A stretch of DNA of 64,000 nucleotides from CAWCTD01 sp963798455 (GTDB taxonomy: Bacteria; Acidobacteriota; Terriglobia; Bryobacterales; Bryobacteraceae): NCBI GenBank assembly GCA_963798455.1, contig CAWCTD010000003.1:620001-684000 (forward strand). Reading direction: 5' to 3'. Shown in pieces: positions 19,201 through 28,566 of the stretch (the stretch's first letter is position 1; every line of letters starts with the position of its first letter). The notes beneath the pieces were generated by a model that ran no database searches, was not told where the DNA came from, and saw only the letters and a program-made list of their open reading frames with translations. Both the position numbers and the translations under genes were made by a program.

Positions 19201-19668
19201 GCGGACCTGATAATCGGCGGCTGGCAGCTCTCCACGTCGATCGTCTTCCAAGGTGGGACCCCAGTGGCCTTCGGAGTTTCCGGCGGGACCTACGTCAGCA
19301 ACTCGGTCCGGCCCAACGTGGCGGGCAACCCGGCCGAGGGCGTGACCGGCTCTATCACCTCCCGGCTGAACCATTACTTCAACACGACGGTGTTCTCGCG
19401 TCCGCCCAACTTCACTCTGGGCAACCTTGCGCCGCGAATCGGCACCGTGCGCGCGCCGGGCAACAATTCCATCAACCTCACGCTCTCAAAGACATTCACG
19501 ATTATGGAAAGGTTGAAGGCGGAATTCCGGGCGACGCAATACAACTTCCCCAACCATCCCATTTTCGGCGGCCCGAATACGACCTTCGGCAACGCGGCAT
19601 TCGGGACCATCAGCAGCCAGGCAAACGCGCCTCGGCAGACCGAATTGACGCTGCGGGTCATCTTCTAG
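16282..19668 (+). CDS. TonB-dependent receptor with carboxypeptidase-regulatory-like domain (Oar-like)
   Basis: 1128 residues. Signal peptide MRSLVTVFLLSFSLVSA, then a CarboxypepD_reg-like Ig-type domain (about 20-105: QGTVFDPNKAVVPGAQIAL, NEGHYVFQFVTPGTYSVTTQ), a plug region (about 120-260) and a long beta-barrel ending in ...LTLRVIF, with the C-terminal Phe needed for outer-membrane insertion. Acidobacteria carry dozens of these Oar-like receptors, thought to import oligosaccharides or other polymers. The ATG at 16282 has GAGGAGG seven bases upstream. It precedes four enolase-superfamily genes or fragments on the same strand, so it may feed sugar-acid-type substrates to them; this is inference. 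Confidence 0.92.
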   Translation: MRSLVTVFLLSFSLVSAQEFRATLQGTVFDPNKAVVPGAQIALMNVETFVGRKTVSDNEGHYVFQFVTPGTYSVTTQAAGFKTETRDGIKLSVNDNVRLDIALSLGATSEKIVVEANAVAVAAESSTLGTLVRREIIDSLPIKGHGSLTMFVLAAGIENVSLGDKFSDDVRPIDQANNQRYSANGSPVGTGDTAVDGVPNMIDVNRGYYINGYVPPVDSVGEFKLQMGTLPAEFGKSSGSIMSVVIKSGTNSPHGTLYENLRNSKMDANLFFNNIAGQKLPTYQVNMFGFSLGGPVYFPKLYNGKNRTFFFVNYEGLRQSQAQSGRYNVPTPKMRTGDFSEVSAIIYDPFSLRMVNNVPTRDPFMNNLIPDSLQDPVGKKLMDYYPNPNITPSGAAWVGNYAEGTKFRGSYDITTMKFDHTISSKQQMFVRLNFGPGTVGNPYNFTGIASPGNYTNQRPNKGLAISDTYIFSPHIAADFRFGVARGDNTTTPFSSGFDVSPLGFSQAFLNSGLQGKVFPQISVNDMSGLGNGGFGANPGTSFNTADAVTISMGKHLFKTGGELRVIRGNYFSNSAPTGTFSFGVNQTGGPNASTPTGGFGLASLLVGFGSGSIPTGTGVSSQNVYYALYFQDDFRVTPKLTLNLGLRWEYETPRTERFNRSVRGFAYNTPSPLNVPGLDLRGGLLYAGVGGVPRGLFNGDWNNFSPRIGFAYSLNQKTVLRGGYSLSYIPIVTNLITTGYTVSTPWVSSTDGYTLLNRLSNPIPGGQLPVVGNSQGLSTFVGQGISYAEPGDVYPQFHSWNFNIQRALPSSSVITIGYVGSRGLRLKAPDYNINQVPTEDFSQGSALTQTVQNPFYGILTTGSLTGTTVQRAQLLRPYPQFTSVTRVQPALGESSYHSLQISLVKAMAQGFSGVVSYTISKNISNLHNPQNIYNRKPERALDPIDVPSRFSAALAWQLPVGRGRQFLANISRPADLIIGGWQLSTSIVFQGGTPVAFGVSGGTYVSNSVRPNVAGNPAEGVTGSITSRLNHYFNTTVFSRPPNFTLGNLAPRIGTVRAPGNNSINLTLSKTFTIMERLKAEFRATQYNFPNHPIFGGPNTTFGNAAFGTISSQANAPRQTELTLRVIF

Positions 19669-19725
19669 ACCGCCAGCCATTGTTGGGAAGGACAGCCGAC
19701 GGATTTTCCAAGGGGGAGTATTTTG

Positions 19726-21105
19726 ATGCGAGCGACGACAAGAAGGTCTTTCTTCGTGGGCGCCGGAGCGGCCTACAGCATGTTATGGAGCCGACTGCTA
19801 TCGGGAGCCGGCTCGCCGCAGGCGAAACGGGAGGCCGCACAAGAAGCCGGTTTGGCGCACCCGTCCGAGGGGATCAAGCGGGAACAGATAAAGATCACGG
19901 ATGTCAAGGTCACTCCGCTGTCGTACGTCGATCCCAAGAAGAATCTCTGGCGGGGTGACCGGTACATTGTGTGGAAGACCGATGCGGCTTTGTGCCAGAT
20001 TTTCACGGACAAGGGGATCGTCGGGATCGCCGAAGGCAGTCCCTATGGAGGGCCGGACAACATCAAGAAATACACCGAAGAGAAGATTAAGCCGCTTCTC
20101 GTTGGCCAGAATCCCTTCGATGTGGACTTCATCGCATTCGGCGTCCCGCCGCAGCCCTCACGCGCGGCTGGTGGCGCCGGCATGGACCCGGTCAACCGTG
20201 CGGTCGGCGCCGCCTGGGCCGGCGTCAACAACGCCTGCTGGGACATCATCGGCAAGGCGTTGCACACGCCGGTGTACAAGCTGCTGGCAAGGGACACGAG
20301 ACCTGACACGCACATTCGCATCTACGCCAGCGGCGGAGATTACCACGAGTGGTACAACAACGGCGACAAAACCCTCATTGAAGAGGCGCTCAAGTACAAG
20401 GAGCAGGGCTTCACCGCTTTCAAGTTTCGCTCTGGCACCGACTGGAAATACAGCGATATGACGCTGGACCGGTACATGCCCATCATGCGGAGGCTGCGGG
20501 AAGCGGTGGGACCGCAGATGGACCTGATGCACGAGACGCTGCGTTCGCAGGGAGTGAAGCTTGAAGAGGTCATTCAAAAGTTCTGTCCCCTGCTCGATGA
20601 GCTGAAGTTCCACTGGTTCGAGCAACCGCTCAACACCATGGAAGAGTACATCGCGGTCAGGCAGGCGATGAAGGTCTGTTCGGTGTCCGGGGGCGAGAGC
20701 GACCGGACGAGGTTCGAGATCAAGCCCTGGATCGAGAACGACGCGATCGACATCGTGCAAACGGACAGCAACGTCACGGGTCTCTCGGAGAACTGGTTCA
20801 TCGCGCGGATGGCTCATGTGCGTGCCAAGCTGCATTGCCCGCACAACTGGCACGGGGGCCTGACCACTATCGCCAATGCGCACTTGGTGGCCTCCAGCCC
20901 GAGCCGCCACATGCTGGAGCTGAACCAGACATACAACCCGCTCAAAGAGGAGATCTTCAAGGACCCGCTGGTGGTCAAGAAGGGGTACATGGATCTGCCC
21001 GACCGGCCGGGTTACGGCGTCGAACTGATTCCGGACGTGGAAAAGAAGTTTCCCTGGGCTCCGGGCTCTTACCAGCGCCCCAACCCGCTCATGGTGAAAC
21101 CCTGA
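19726..21105 (+). CDS. Enolase-superfamily (mandelate racemase/muconate lactonizing) protein, Tat-exported, copy 1
   Basis: 459 residues with a Tat signal TTRRSFFVGAGAA at the N-terminus. The barrel motifs include FKFRSGT on the second strand, MDLMHET and KFHWFEQP for metal ligands, SGGESDRT, and the C-terminal catalytic-type His in HNWHGG. This set is closest to sugar-acid dehydratases, but the substrate is not predictable; being exported is characteristic of this acidobacterial group. Start ATG 19726 has AGGGGGA upstream. The next gene is a near duplicate whose 5' and 3' thirds are almost identical in DNA, with divergence around residues 145-180. Confidence 0.88.
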   Translation: MRATTRRSFFVGAGAAYSMLWSRLLSGAGSPQAKREAAQEAGLAHPSEGIKREQIKITDVKVTPLSYVDPKKNLWRGDRYIVWKTDAALCQIFTDKGIVGIAEGSPYGGPDNIKKYTEEKIKPLLVGQNPFDVDFIAFGVPPQPSRAAGGAGMDPVNRAVGAAWAGVNNACWDIIGKALHTPVYKLLARDTRPDTHIRIYASGGDYHEWYNNGDKTLIEEALKYKEQGFTAFKFRSGTDWKYSDMTLDRYMPIMRRLREAVGPQMDLMHETLRSQGVKLEEVIQKFCPLLDELKFHWFEQPLNTMEEYIAVRQAMKVCSVSGGESDRTRFEIKPWIENDAIDIVQTDSNVTGLSENWFIARMAHVRAKLHCPHNWHGGLTTIANAHLVASSPSRHMLELNQTYNPLKEEIFKDPLVVKKGYMDLPDRPGYGVELIPDVEKKFPWAPGSYQRPNPLMVKP

Positions 21106-21124
21106 TTTCAGAAGGATTGTTCTA

Positions 21125-22492
21125 ATGCGACTGACGACAAGAAGGTCTTTCTTCGTGGGGGCCGGAGCGGCCCCCGGCATGTTATGGAGCCGGCTGCTAT
21201 CGGGAGCCGGCTCGCCGCAGGCGAAACGGGAGGCCGCACAAGAAGCCGGTTTGGCGCACCCGTCCGAGGGGTTCAAGCGGGAACAGATAAAGATCACGGA
21301 TATCAAGGTCACTCCGCTGTCGTACGTCGATCCCAAGAAGAATCTCTGGCGGACCGACCGGTACATTGTGTGGAAGGCCGATGCGGCTTTGTGCCAGATT
21401 TTCACGGACAAGGGGATCGTCGGGATCGCCGAAGGCAGTCCCTACGGGGGGCCGGACAACATCAAGAAATACACCGAAGAGGTGATCAAGCCGCTTCTCA
21501 TCGGCCAGAATCCGTTTGACGTGGACTTCATCGCCTGCGGTGGCGACCCGGGGCCGTCCAGCGGCGCGGCCGTCGTCCCCGTGCGTGCTAGGGGCGCCGC
21601 ATGGGCCGGCGTCAACAATGCCTGCTGGGACATCATCGGCAAAGCTTTGAACACGCCTGTCTACAAACTGCTGGCGTCCGATAATAAGCCCGACCCGCAC
21701 ATCCGCGTCTACGCCAGCGGCGGAGTGGAGCACGAGTGGTACAACAATGGCGAGGATTTTCTAATCCAGGAAGCACAGCGCTACAAAGAGCAGGGCTATA
21801 GCGCATTCAAGTTCCGCTCTGGCACCGCCTGGAAATACAGCGATATGACGCTGGAACGGTACATGCCCATCATGCGGAGGCTGCGCGAAGCGGTGGGGCC
21901 GCAGATGGCCCTGATGCACGAAACCCTGCGTGCTCAGCCGGTGACCTTGGCGGAGCTAGTTCAGGAGTTCTGCCCGCTGCTCGACGAGCTGAAGTTTCAC
22001 TGGTTCGAACAGCCGCTGAACACCATGGAGGAGTATATCGCGGTCAAGAAGGCGCTGAAGGCCTGCCTGGTGTCCGGCGGCGAGAGTGACCGGACGAGGT
22101 TCGAGATCAAGCCCTGGATCGAGAACGACGCGATCGACATCGTGCAAACGGACAGCAACGTCACGGGTCTCTCGGAGAACTGGTTCATCGCGCGCATGGC
22201 CCATGTGCGCGCCAAGCTGCATTGCCCGCACAACTGGCACGGGGGCCTGACCACTATCGCCAATGCGCACCTGGTGGCCTCCAGCCCGAGCCGCCACATG
22301 CTCGAGCTGAACCAGACATACAACCCGCTCAAAGAGGAGATCTTCAAGGACCCGCTGGTGGTAAAGAAGGGGTACATGGATCTGCCCGACCGGCCGGGTT
22401 ACGGCGTCGAACTGATTCCGGATGTGGAAAAGAAGTTTCCCTGGGCCCCGGGCTCTTACCAGCGCCCCAACCCACTCATGGTGCAACTCTGA
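21125..22492 (+). CDS. Enolase-superfamily protein, Tat-exported, copy 2 (tandem duplicate)
   Basis: 455 residues, same architecture as the preceding gene: Tat signal LTTRRSFFVGAGAA, FKFRSGT, ALMHETL, KFHWFEQP, SGGESDRT and HNWHGG. From about residue 320 to the end the two proteins differ at almost no position, while residues about 146-175 are rewritten (ACGGDPGPSSG against AFGVPPQPSRA) and the centre (residues about 185-310) differs at scattered positions. Twenty bases separate it from copy 1, with AGAAGGA as ribosome site, so both are probably translated from one transcript. Related but altered specificity is plausible. Confidence 0.88.
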   Translation: MRLTTRRSFFVGAGAAPGMLWSRLLSGAGSPQAKREAAQEAGLAHPSEGFKREQIKITDIKVTPLSYVDPKKNLWRTDRYIVWKADAALCQIFTDKGIVGIAEGSPYGGPDNIKKYTEEVIKPLLIGQNPFDVDFIACGGDPGPSSGAAVVPVRARGAAWAGVNNACWDIIGKALNTPVYKLLASDNKPDPHIRVYASGGVEHEWYNNGEDFLIQEAQRYKEQGYSAFKFRSGTAWKYSDMTLERYMPIMRRLREAVGPQMALMHETLRAQPVTLAELVQEFCPLLDELKFHWFEQPLNTMEEYIAVKKALKACLVSGGESDRTRFEIKPWIENDAIDIVQTDSNVTGLSENWFIARMAHVRAKLHCPHNWHGGLTTIANAHLVASSPSRHMLELNQTYNPLKEEIFKDPLVVKKGYMDLPDRPGYGVELIPDVEKKFPWAPGSYQRPNPLMVQL

Positions 22493-22498
22493 ACTTCG

Positions 22499-22822
22499 AT
22501 GCCAGGACTGACACCGTTTCTCACGCAGCGCATCTACGATGCTTGCCCGGCTGGCACGATCAGCCTTGCGGTGACTCAGAACTGGCACATGGCCCGCCTT
22601 GCCGCTTTCCAAGGCATCAAGGTCGCGCCGCACAACTCGACCGGCGCGCTCGGGACGATGTGCAACACGCATCTATTTGCCGAAATGCCAAGCGGATTCG
22701 TATGCGAATTCTTCATGTATCCGAATAAGCCCTGGAAGCGTGTGCTGTTCAAGAAACCGATGGGGCCCAAGAACGGCTACATCACCCTCAACGACGGATC
22801 GGGATTAAAGAGGTACCCATAG
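22499..22822 (+). pseudogene. C-terminal fragment of a further enolase-superfamily gene
   Basis: The 107-residue frame matches the C-terminal part of the next gene: TQRIYDACP against DRHIYDAIQ, HNSTGALGTMCNTHL against HNWTSALGTMCNTHL, then VCEFFMYPNKPW and PKNGYITL. It has no N-terminal domain, no signal peptide and lacks the KxK and metal-ligand part of the barrel, so it cannot be an enzyme. I read it as what remains after a deletion removed the 5' part of a gene like the one at 22966, perhaps when the upstream tandem pair formed. The Trp in HNWT is Ser here. Confidence 0.75.
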
Positions 22823-22965
22823 GACCGAACGCGCACGGGGCGGACCAAATGCGACCCTACCCCGCTTTACCCTGTGCTGTTCCGGATTGTGCTTGACTGT
22901 CTCGCGATCAGGAATGAGGAAGCGATCGAGAACTATTGTCAGAAACAATAAGAGGGGAGATTGGC

Positions 22966-24342
22966 ATGCATCCTTTCACACGAAGATCCTTAGTGGCCAC
23001 GGCAGGTGCTTTCTTGGCCAGCGGAGGCTGCCGGAACACGACATCCGCTGCGGCAACGTCCGGCAGCTTCACCCATTTGCTGGAGGGCGTCGGCCGCGAG
23101 AACATCAAGATCACCAGAGTGCGCGTCACGCCGCTGACCTACACGGCGCCCAATGGGCAGTACATCGAGGAAGCCGGTCCCGTTGTCACGGTGTCCAGGA
23201 ACGCGTCCATCCTGGAAATCTTCACTGACCAGGGAATCGTCGGGATCGGACCGGGGCCGGAGGGCGGTCTGGCGCGGGGGGGTGGAGATCTTTCGCACCT
23301 CGTTGGTAGGAACCCTTTCGATGTGGAATTGCTGGGCCTGTCCGGCGGCGCCGACGTGGCGTGCTGGGACATCATCGGCAAAGCGAAGGGAATGCCGGTG
23401 TACAAGCTCCTGGCCACCGACAACCGGCCGAATCCAACGGTTCACGTGTATGCCAGCGGCGGTGTGAACTGGACGTTCTACGACCGGGGCGACGGAAAAC
23501 CTTACGGTACCGATGCCCTGATCGAGGAGGCGCTGAGATATAAGGAACTGGGCTTCGACACGTTTAAGTGGCGGCCGGGCACTGATTGGGAAGAGGCCGG
23601 CATGGTCCCCGAGAAACTCGGAAACACGGTTTGCCGCAAACTGCGGGAGGCGGTCGGGCCGGACTTTAAACTCGCCATCGAGAAGAAAGCCTATGACGCC
23701 TGGACCTTCGAGGAAGCTCTGGCGATCGCCCCCATCATCAACGACCTGAAATTTCACTGGTTCGAACAACCCATGATGGACCTCGGCCCGGCCCAGTTCG
23801 ATGATTATCTGAAGATCAAGGAGCGGATGCCGAACGTGATGCTCTTCGGCGGCGAGAACCTGCGGGACCTTGTCCAGGCAAGAGGGTTCCTCGATCGCCA
23901 CATCTACGATGCCATTCAGACCGACTCCATCCGGCTCGGCATCACCGAGAACTGGCGTGTGGCGCGCGTAGCCGCGTTTTACGGCGTCAAGACCGTGCCG
24001 CACAACTGGACCAGCGCGCTAGGAACGATGTGCAACACGCACCTGGTTGCTGGGGTGCCGAACGGATACATGTGCGAGTTCTTCCTATATCCCAATACCC
24101 CCTGGAGGGACGTGCTGTTCAAAGAGCCGCTGGCGCCGAAGAACGGCTACATAACCCTGAAGGATAAGCCTGGCTTCGGCGCGGAACTGGCCGACATCGA
24201 CGAGCTGAAGAAGAAGTATCCGTACGACCCGAAGGCGCCGGGGACGATTGCGAACCCGCGCTTTCCGCATGCCTGGGAAAGGGCGCGGGCCAGGGAACAG
24301 CGGGTGAGGGAGAAGTACTCCAGGCCGGCACAAAGAAGCTAG
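22966..24342 (+). CDS. Enolase-superfamily (mandelate racemase/muconate lactonizing) protein, Tat-exported
   Basis: 458 residues beginning MHPFTRRSLVATAGAFLASGGC. The twin Arg and the Cys after SGG suggest export by Tat and possible lipoprotein processing. Barrel motifs: FKWRPGT, KLAIEKK, KFHWFEQP, FGGENLRD and the C-terminal HNWTSALG. About one third of positions match the tandem pair upstream, so it is an older paralog. The ATG at 22966 has AGAGGGGA before it; an upstream in-frame codon at 22936 would hide the Tat signal. It ends the receptor-plus-enolase cluster. Substrate unknown; a sugar acid is the usual type for this group. Confidence 0.87.
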   Translation: MHPFTRRSLVATAGAFLASGGCRNTTSAAATSGSFTHLLEGVGRENIKITRVRVTPLTYTAPNGQYIEEAGPVVTVSRNASILEIFTDQGIVGIGPGPEGGLARGGGDLSHLVGRNPFDVELLGLSGGADVACWDIIGKAKGMPVYKLLATDNRPNPTVHVYASGGVNWTFYDRGDGKPYGTDALIEEALRYKELGFDTFKWRPGTDWEEAGMVPEKLGNTVCRKLREAVGPDFKLAIEKKAYDAWTFEEALAIAPIINDLKFHWFEQPMMDLGPAQFDDYLKIKERMPNVMLFGGENLRDLVQARGFLDRHIYDAIQTDSIRLGITENWRVARVAAFYGVKTVPHNWTSALGTMCNTHLVAGVPNGYMCEFFLYPNTPWRDVLFKEPLAPKNGYITLKDKPGFGAELADIDELKKKYPYDPKAPGTIANPRFPHAWERARAREQRVREKYSRPAQRS

Positions 24343-24367
24343 GTGCCCGGCAGGCCGCCGCGTCAGC

Positions 24368-24430
24368 AAACCGCGCGGACGCGACATCTTCGCCGCCTGC
24401 GGCCAGTTGCGGCGGGTTTCTCTAGGGTGA
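24368..24430 (+). pseudogene. 3' remnant of an rlmN-like gene
   Basis: This reads KPRGRDIFAACGQLRRVSLG then stop, against KPRGRDIFAGCGQLKRMSVQ then stop at the end of rlmN (15340). Only about 20 codons remain; upstream sequence shows no further similarity. Such a fragment suggests a second rlmN once existed here or was carried in with flanking DNA. Confidence 0.7.
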
Positions 24431-25504
24431 AGCCGGCCGCAGGCCCAGGCCGGGGCGGGCGGGGAGGACGAGCTTGCCTTTCACAACCTGGACGCCGGTG
24501 TAGGGGTCGTTGGCGATGAGCAGGTTGCCGTCCAGGTCGGCGTAGTCCACCAGCGGCGAGAGGTGGGCGGCGGCGGTAACGCCGATGGAACTCTCGATCA
24601 TGCAGCCGAGCATCGTCTTCAGTCCCAACGACCTCGCGATTTCGATCATGCGCAGGGCTTCCTGAACGCCGCCGCACTTCATGAGCTTGATGTTCACGCC
24701 ATCGTAGGCGCCCACCAGTTTGGGGATGTCCGGCGGGTGCAGGCAGGCTTCATCCGCAATGATGGGGATGTGGACGCGGGACCGTACCCATCGGGTCTCC
24801 TCCAGCATGGCGGCAGGCATGGGTTGTTCCACGAACTCCACGCCCTGCGACTCCAGCCAGTTGATCTTGCGGACGGCTTCCTCTTTGTCCTTCCAGCCCT
24901 CGTTGGCGTCCACCCGAAGCGGTTTCTTGGTGACGCTGCGCACCGCGGCCATGGTCTCCTCGTCCGTTGCCAGCCCGACTTTGATCTTCAGAATCGGAAA
25001 GGGATCGGCTTCCCTCACCTTCTGACGTGTGATCTCGGGCGTGTCGATGCCGATGGAGAACGTGGTCAGCGGCGTACCGCGCGGGTCCAGGCCGAGGTAG
25101 CGATAGAGCGGCACGCCCAACCGCTGCGTCACCCAGTCCATCAGGGCGATGTCGATGGCGGCCTTCGCGGCGTACTGACCTTTCACCCGCCGAAAGATTT
25201 CACTCATCAACTTCGAGAACTGCCACGGGTCGGCGGACAGCAACATCGGACGGAGCGACTCCACGGTACGCCGGGCCGAGACGGCGTCCTCCTGGTAGCG
25301 GACGATGGGGGCGCCTTCGCCCAGCCCCGTCACGCCATCGCGCGTATAGCGAAGATGCAGGTTGTCGCGGTAGTCGCTGGACGACATGACCGTGGTCCAG
25401 GTATGGCGCAGGCGTAGGCGGACGACCTCGGTAGTGATGGTCGCGCCAGGGGCGGCGGGCGCGGCGGTGGCAGCGGCTATCCCAAGCCAGTCCCGGCGCG
25501 TCAT
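24422..25504 (-). CDS. Exported L-Ala-D/L-Glu (dipeptide) epimerase
   Basis: 360 residues with a Tat-like leader MTRRDWLGIAAATAAPAAP. Catalytic features of dipeptide epimerases: paired lysines in ILKIKVG, then RVDANEGW, FVEQPMP, IIADEAC, the second-barrel Lys in NIKLMKCGG, MLGCMIESSIG, and the substrate-specific DxD-type DLDG. These enzymes epimerise L-Ala-D-Glu released from peptidoglycan to L-Ala-L-Glu. Its start overlaps by four bases the end of an NlpC/P60 endopeptidase gene, the same pairing as ykfC-ykfB in Bacillus, strongly suggesting murein peptide recycling. A secreted epimerase is unusual. It closes the long uvrA-led operon. Confidence 0.88.
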   Translation of the reverse strand: MTRRDWLGIAAATAAPAAPGATITTEVVRLRLRHTWTTVMSSSDYRDNLHLRYTRDGVTGLGEGAPIVRYQEDAVSARRTVESLRPMLLSADPWQFSKLMSEIFRRVKGQYAAKAAIDIALMDWVTQRLGVPLYRYLGLDPRGTPLTTFSIGIDTPEITRQKVREADPFPILKIKVGLATDEETMAAVRSVTKKPLRVDANEGWKDKEEAVRKINWLESQGVEFVEQPMPAAMLEETRWVRSRVHIPIIADEACLHPPDIPKLVGAYDGVNIKLMKCGGVQEALRMIEIARSLGLKTMLGCMIESSIGVTAAAHLSPLVDYADLDGNLLIANDPYTGVQVVKGKLVLPARPGLGLRPASP

Positions 25505-26337
25505 TTCAGCCTCCGGCAGGCTGCCAGCAGAGAGGACCAGTGCGGGTCGTCCAAGCGGCTGATCTGCACCATCGGCCTGAGCCAGGTCGTCGCACTGACG
25601 AACTCTCCGCCCCCGATGTACATGCCCGTGTGGGTAATCTTGTCCGCCGAGGAACCGAAGAATAGCAGATCGCCCGGCTCGAGCTTCGAGCGATCCACCG
25701 GCAGGAAACCCTCCCAGCGCATCTGCGGGCCGGCGTCCCGGGGAATGACGACGCCGCGCCGGCGGAGAAGCATCTGGGTGAACCCGGAGCAGTCATAACC
25801 GAAGCTGGATGTGCCGCCCCACAGGTAGGGCAATCCCAGGAAGCGCCTGGCGAGCGCGATCGTGGCCGGGATGTCGAGCGGCGCGGAGTCGAAGCTGACG
25901 TCACCGCGCTGAATCCAAGCCCGGCGGCTGTCGGGAAGCCGGACCTCCATCCAACGGCGGTTCTCCGTATCGGGTTCGGTGACGACCTCCAGACGCGCTT
26001 CGAAAGGCGCCGTCATGATCGGCTGATGCCTGGTAACGTCCGGTTCCTGGTAGAGGTTGGCGAACAGGCTCTCGACTCTCGCCACACGGCCAGCGGCGGC
26101 GTACGGCGTCTCACCCTGCTTCAGCGGGCGGAATGACGCGGCGGGCATCCAGCCGGAGTAACGGTCCTCGGTCCGAACCCTGACCCACCCGCCACGGTCT
26201 TCGAGCAGTTCCACGTTGCTGCCGAGAATGGCCTGTGAGACCACATCGGCGCTTTCACCAGGCCCCGAGTACATGTTCGCGGCGGGCCGGGTGACAACCG
26301 CCAGCAAGGTCATCGCCGCCAGAAGGGTCATCTCCAC
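25501..26337 (-). CDS. NlpC/P60 family cell-wall endopeptidase with SH3-like domains
   Basis: 278 residues. A hydrophobic N-terminus is followed by two bacterial SH3-like modules (about 18-75 with NMYSGPGESADVV, and 85-150 with VARVESLFANLYQEPDV) and a C-terminal NlpC/P60 domain: the nucleophile Cys in GYDCSGFTQ, and the His in ITHTGMYIG. This architecture matches YkfC, which cleaves the gamma-D-Glu-meso-diaminopimelate bond of murein stem peptides, giving L-Ala-D-Glu, the substrate of the neighbouring epimerase. Overlaps the next gene by four bases and touches the previous gene by one base, so translation is likely coupled. Confidence 0.9.
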   Translation of the reverse strand: MEMTLLAAMTLLAVVTRPAANMYSGPGESADVVSQAILGSNVELLEDRGGWVRVRTEDRYSGWMPAASFRPLKQGETPYAAAGRVARVESLFANLYQEPDVTRHQPIMTAPFEARLEVVTEPDTENRRWMEVRLPDSRRAWIQRGDVSFDSAPLDIPATIALARRFLGLPYLWGGTSSFGYDCSGFTQMLLRRRGVVIPRDAGPQMRWEGFLPVDRSKLEPGDLLFFGSSADKITHTGMYIGGGEFVSATTWLRPMVQISRLDDPHWSSLLAACRRLK

Positions 26338-26860
26338 TACTTCTTCTTGGCCGCCAGTAAACGGTCGAGTTCCGTGAACAGTGCCTGCCCCTCGAAGATG
26401 CTCTTGGTCGCCTCGGCGTAGCCGTAGTCGTTCACGATCCAGCCGTTGCCATCAATGATGAACAGGTGCGGCACATCCACGGAGGGATTCTGAGGCGTCA
26501 CTTTCAGATAGGAGATCGCCATCTGGCCGCAGTCGAACAGGACGGGGAAAGCCGGCTTCATCTCCTTTAGGAACAGACCGACGATCGCGGGCGAGTCCGG
26601 CGGGTTCACTACCGAGAGCACCATCACCCGGTCACCGTATTTCGCCGTGACCCTGTCCAGAATCCTGGCGAAGGCACGGCAGTGCGGGCAGTTCGTCTGC
26701 ATGATGTCAACCAGGACGATCTTGCCGCGGTAGGCCTGAAGATCGAACTGCTTGCCGCTGGAATCCATCAAAGAGAATCCGGGCGCCCGGCGATTGGAGA
26801 GAGGCCCGGCGGCGACGAGCAGGGATGCGGCGCAAAGAGCCAGAAAGTAGCGCATAAGTC

Positions 26861-26864
<4 letters not shown>
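26337..26864 (-). CDS. TlpA/peroxiredoxin-like thiol-disulfide protein
   Basis: 175 residues with a signal peptide MRYFLALCAASLLVAAG preceded by three residues. The thioredoxin fold follows: RAPGFSLMDSSGKQFDLQAYRGKIVLV and the redox motif CPHC in MQTNCPHCRAF, then the cis-Pro region VDVPHLFIID. TlpA-type proteins reduce disulfides outside the cytoplasm, commonly for cytochrome c or cell-wall enzymes. Downstream lies a cysteine-dependent NlpC/P60 enzyme, which such a protein might keep reduced; this is a guess from position. Its start overlaps the end of mtnA by four bases. Confidence 0.87.
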
Positions 26865-27867
<1,003 letters not shown>

Positions 27868-27874
<7 letters not shown>

Positions 27875-28566
27875 CGGGCTGGGAGGTCCTTTCCGGCAAT
27901 AAGCATCGCCGCGAAAAATGTGGAATTGTAGGCCGCGTGCATCACGGCCGCGGCTGCCGTCGAACCGGTTCTGTGGCGCATCCAGCCGAACGAGATGCCG
28001 GCCACGGTGATGAGCAGCACGTGGCGCCACGACCACGCGTATTCGGGGCCGTGCAGCAGCGCGAACGGCAATGCGGTTAGAACAATGCCCGGCGCGGGGC
28101 CCAGAGAGCGCACCAGCAACGGCTGCAGGAAACCGCGAAAAGCCAATTCTTCGCACAGGGGGCCGAGGGTCGCGGCCGCCACGCCGACCAGCAGAACGGA
28201 AAAGCGGTCGCTGAGAAGCCGCTTCATCGGGGTATCCAGATCCGGCGTCCGCAGCAGCGCCCCCAAAAGGCCGATAGCCAGCGCCAGCGCCACGCCGCTA
28301 GCGACATGCTGCAGGAATCGGTCGCGGAATCGAACCCACCCCAGCGACTTCCAGAACGGGCGGCCGTGCTTCAACCGCAGAATCGCGTACAGAAAGCCGA
28401 ACCAGAAGGCATAGCCAAGGAACTGCGCGGCCAGCAATTGAGGCGTCTTGCCGATGCCGGACAGCGCGCGGATCAGCAACCCCGCGCCCATCAGTGCCGG
28501 GAAGAACGCCGCGACGAACAGCAGCAGGTCGTGGTAGTCCCAGAAGACGGTTTCGCGCTCGCTCAT
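27868..28566 (-). CDS. CPBP family intramembrane glutamic endopeptidase
   Basis: 232 residues with about seven membrane helices. The active-site motifs of the Abi/CPBP group are clear: CEELAFRGFLQP (EExxxR), FALLHGPEY (FxxxH) and a last motif VMHAAYN. These proteases, related to Rce1, cut within membranes; bacterial members act in prenyl-protein-like processing, bacteriocin immunity or signalling. No bacteriocin gene is near. It is embedded in the overlapping minus-strand operon, overlapping four bases with the upstream unassigned gene and seven bases with mtnA downstream. Confidence 0.9.
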
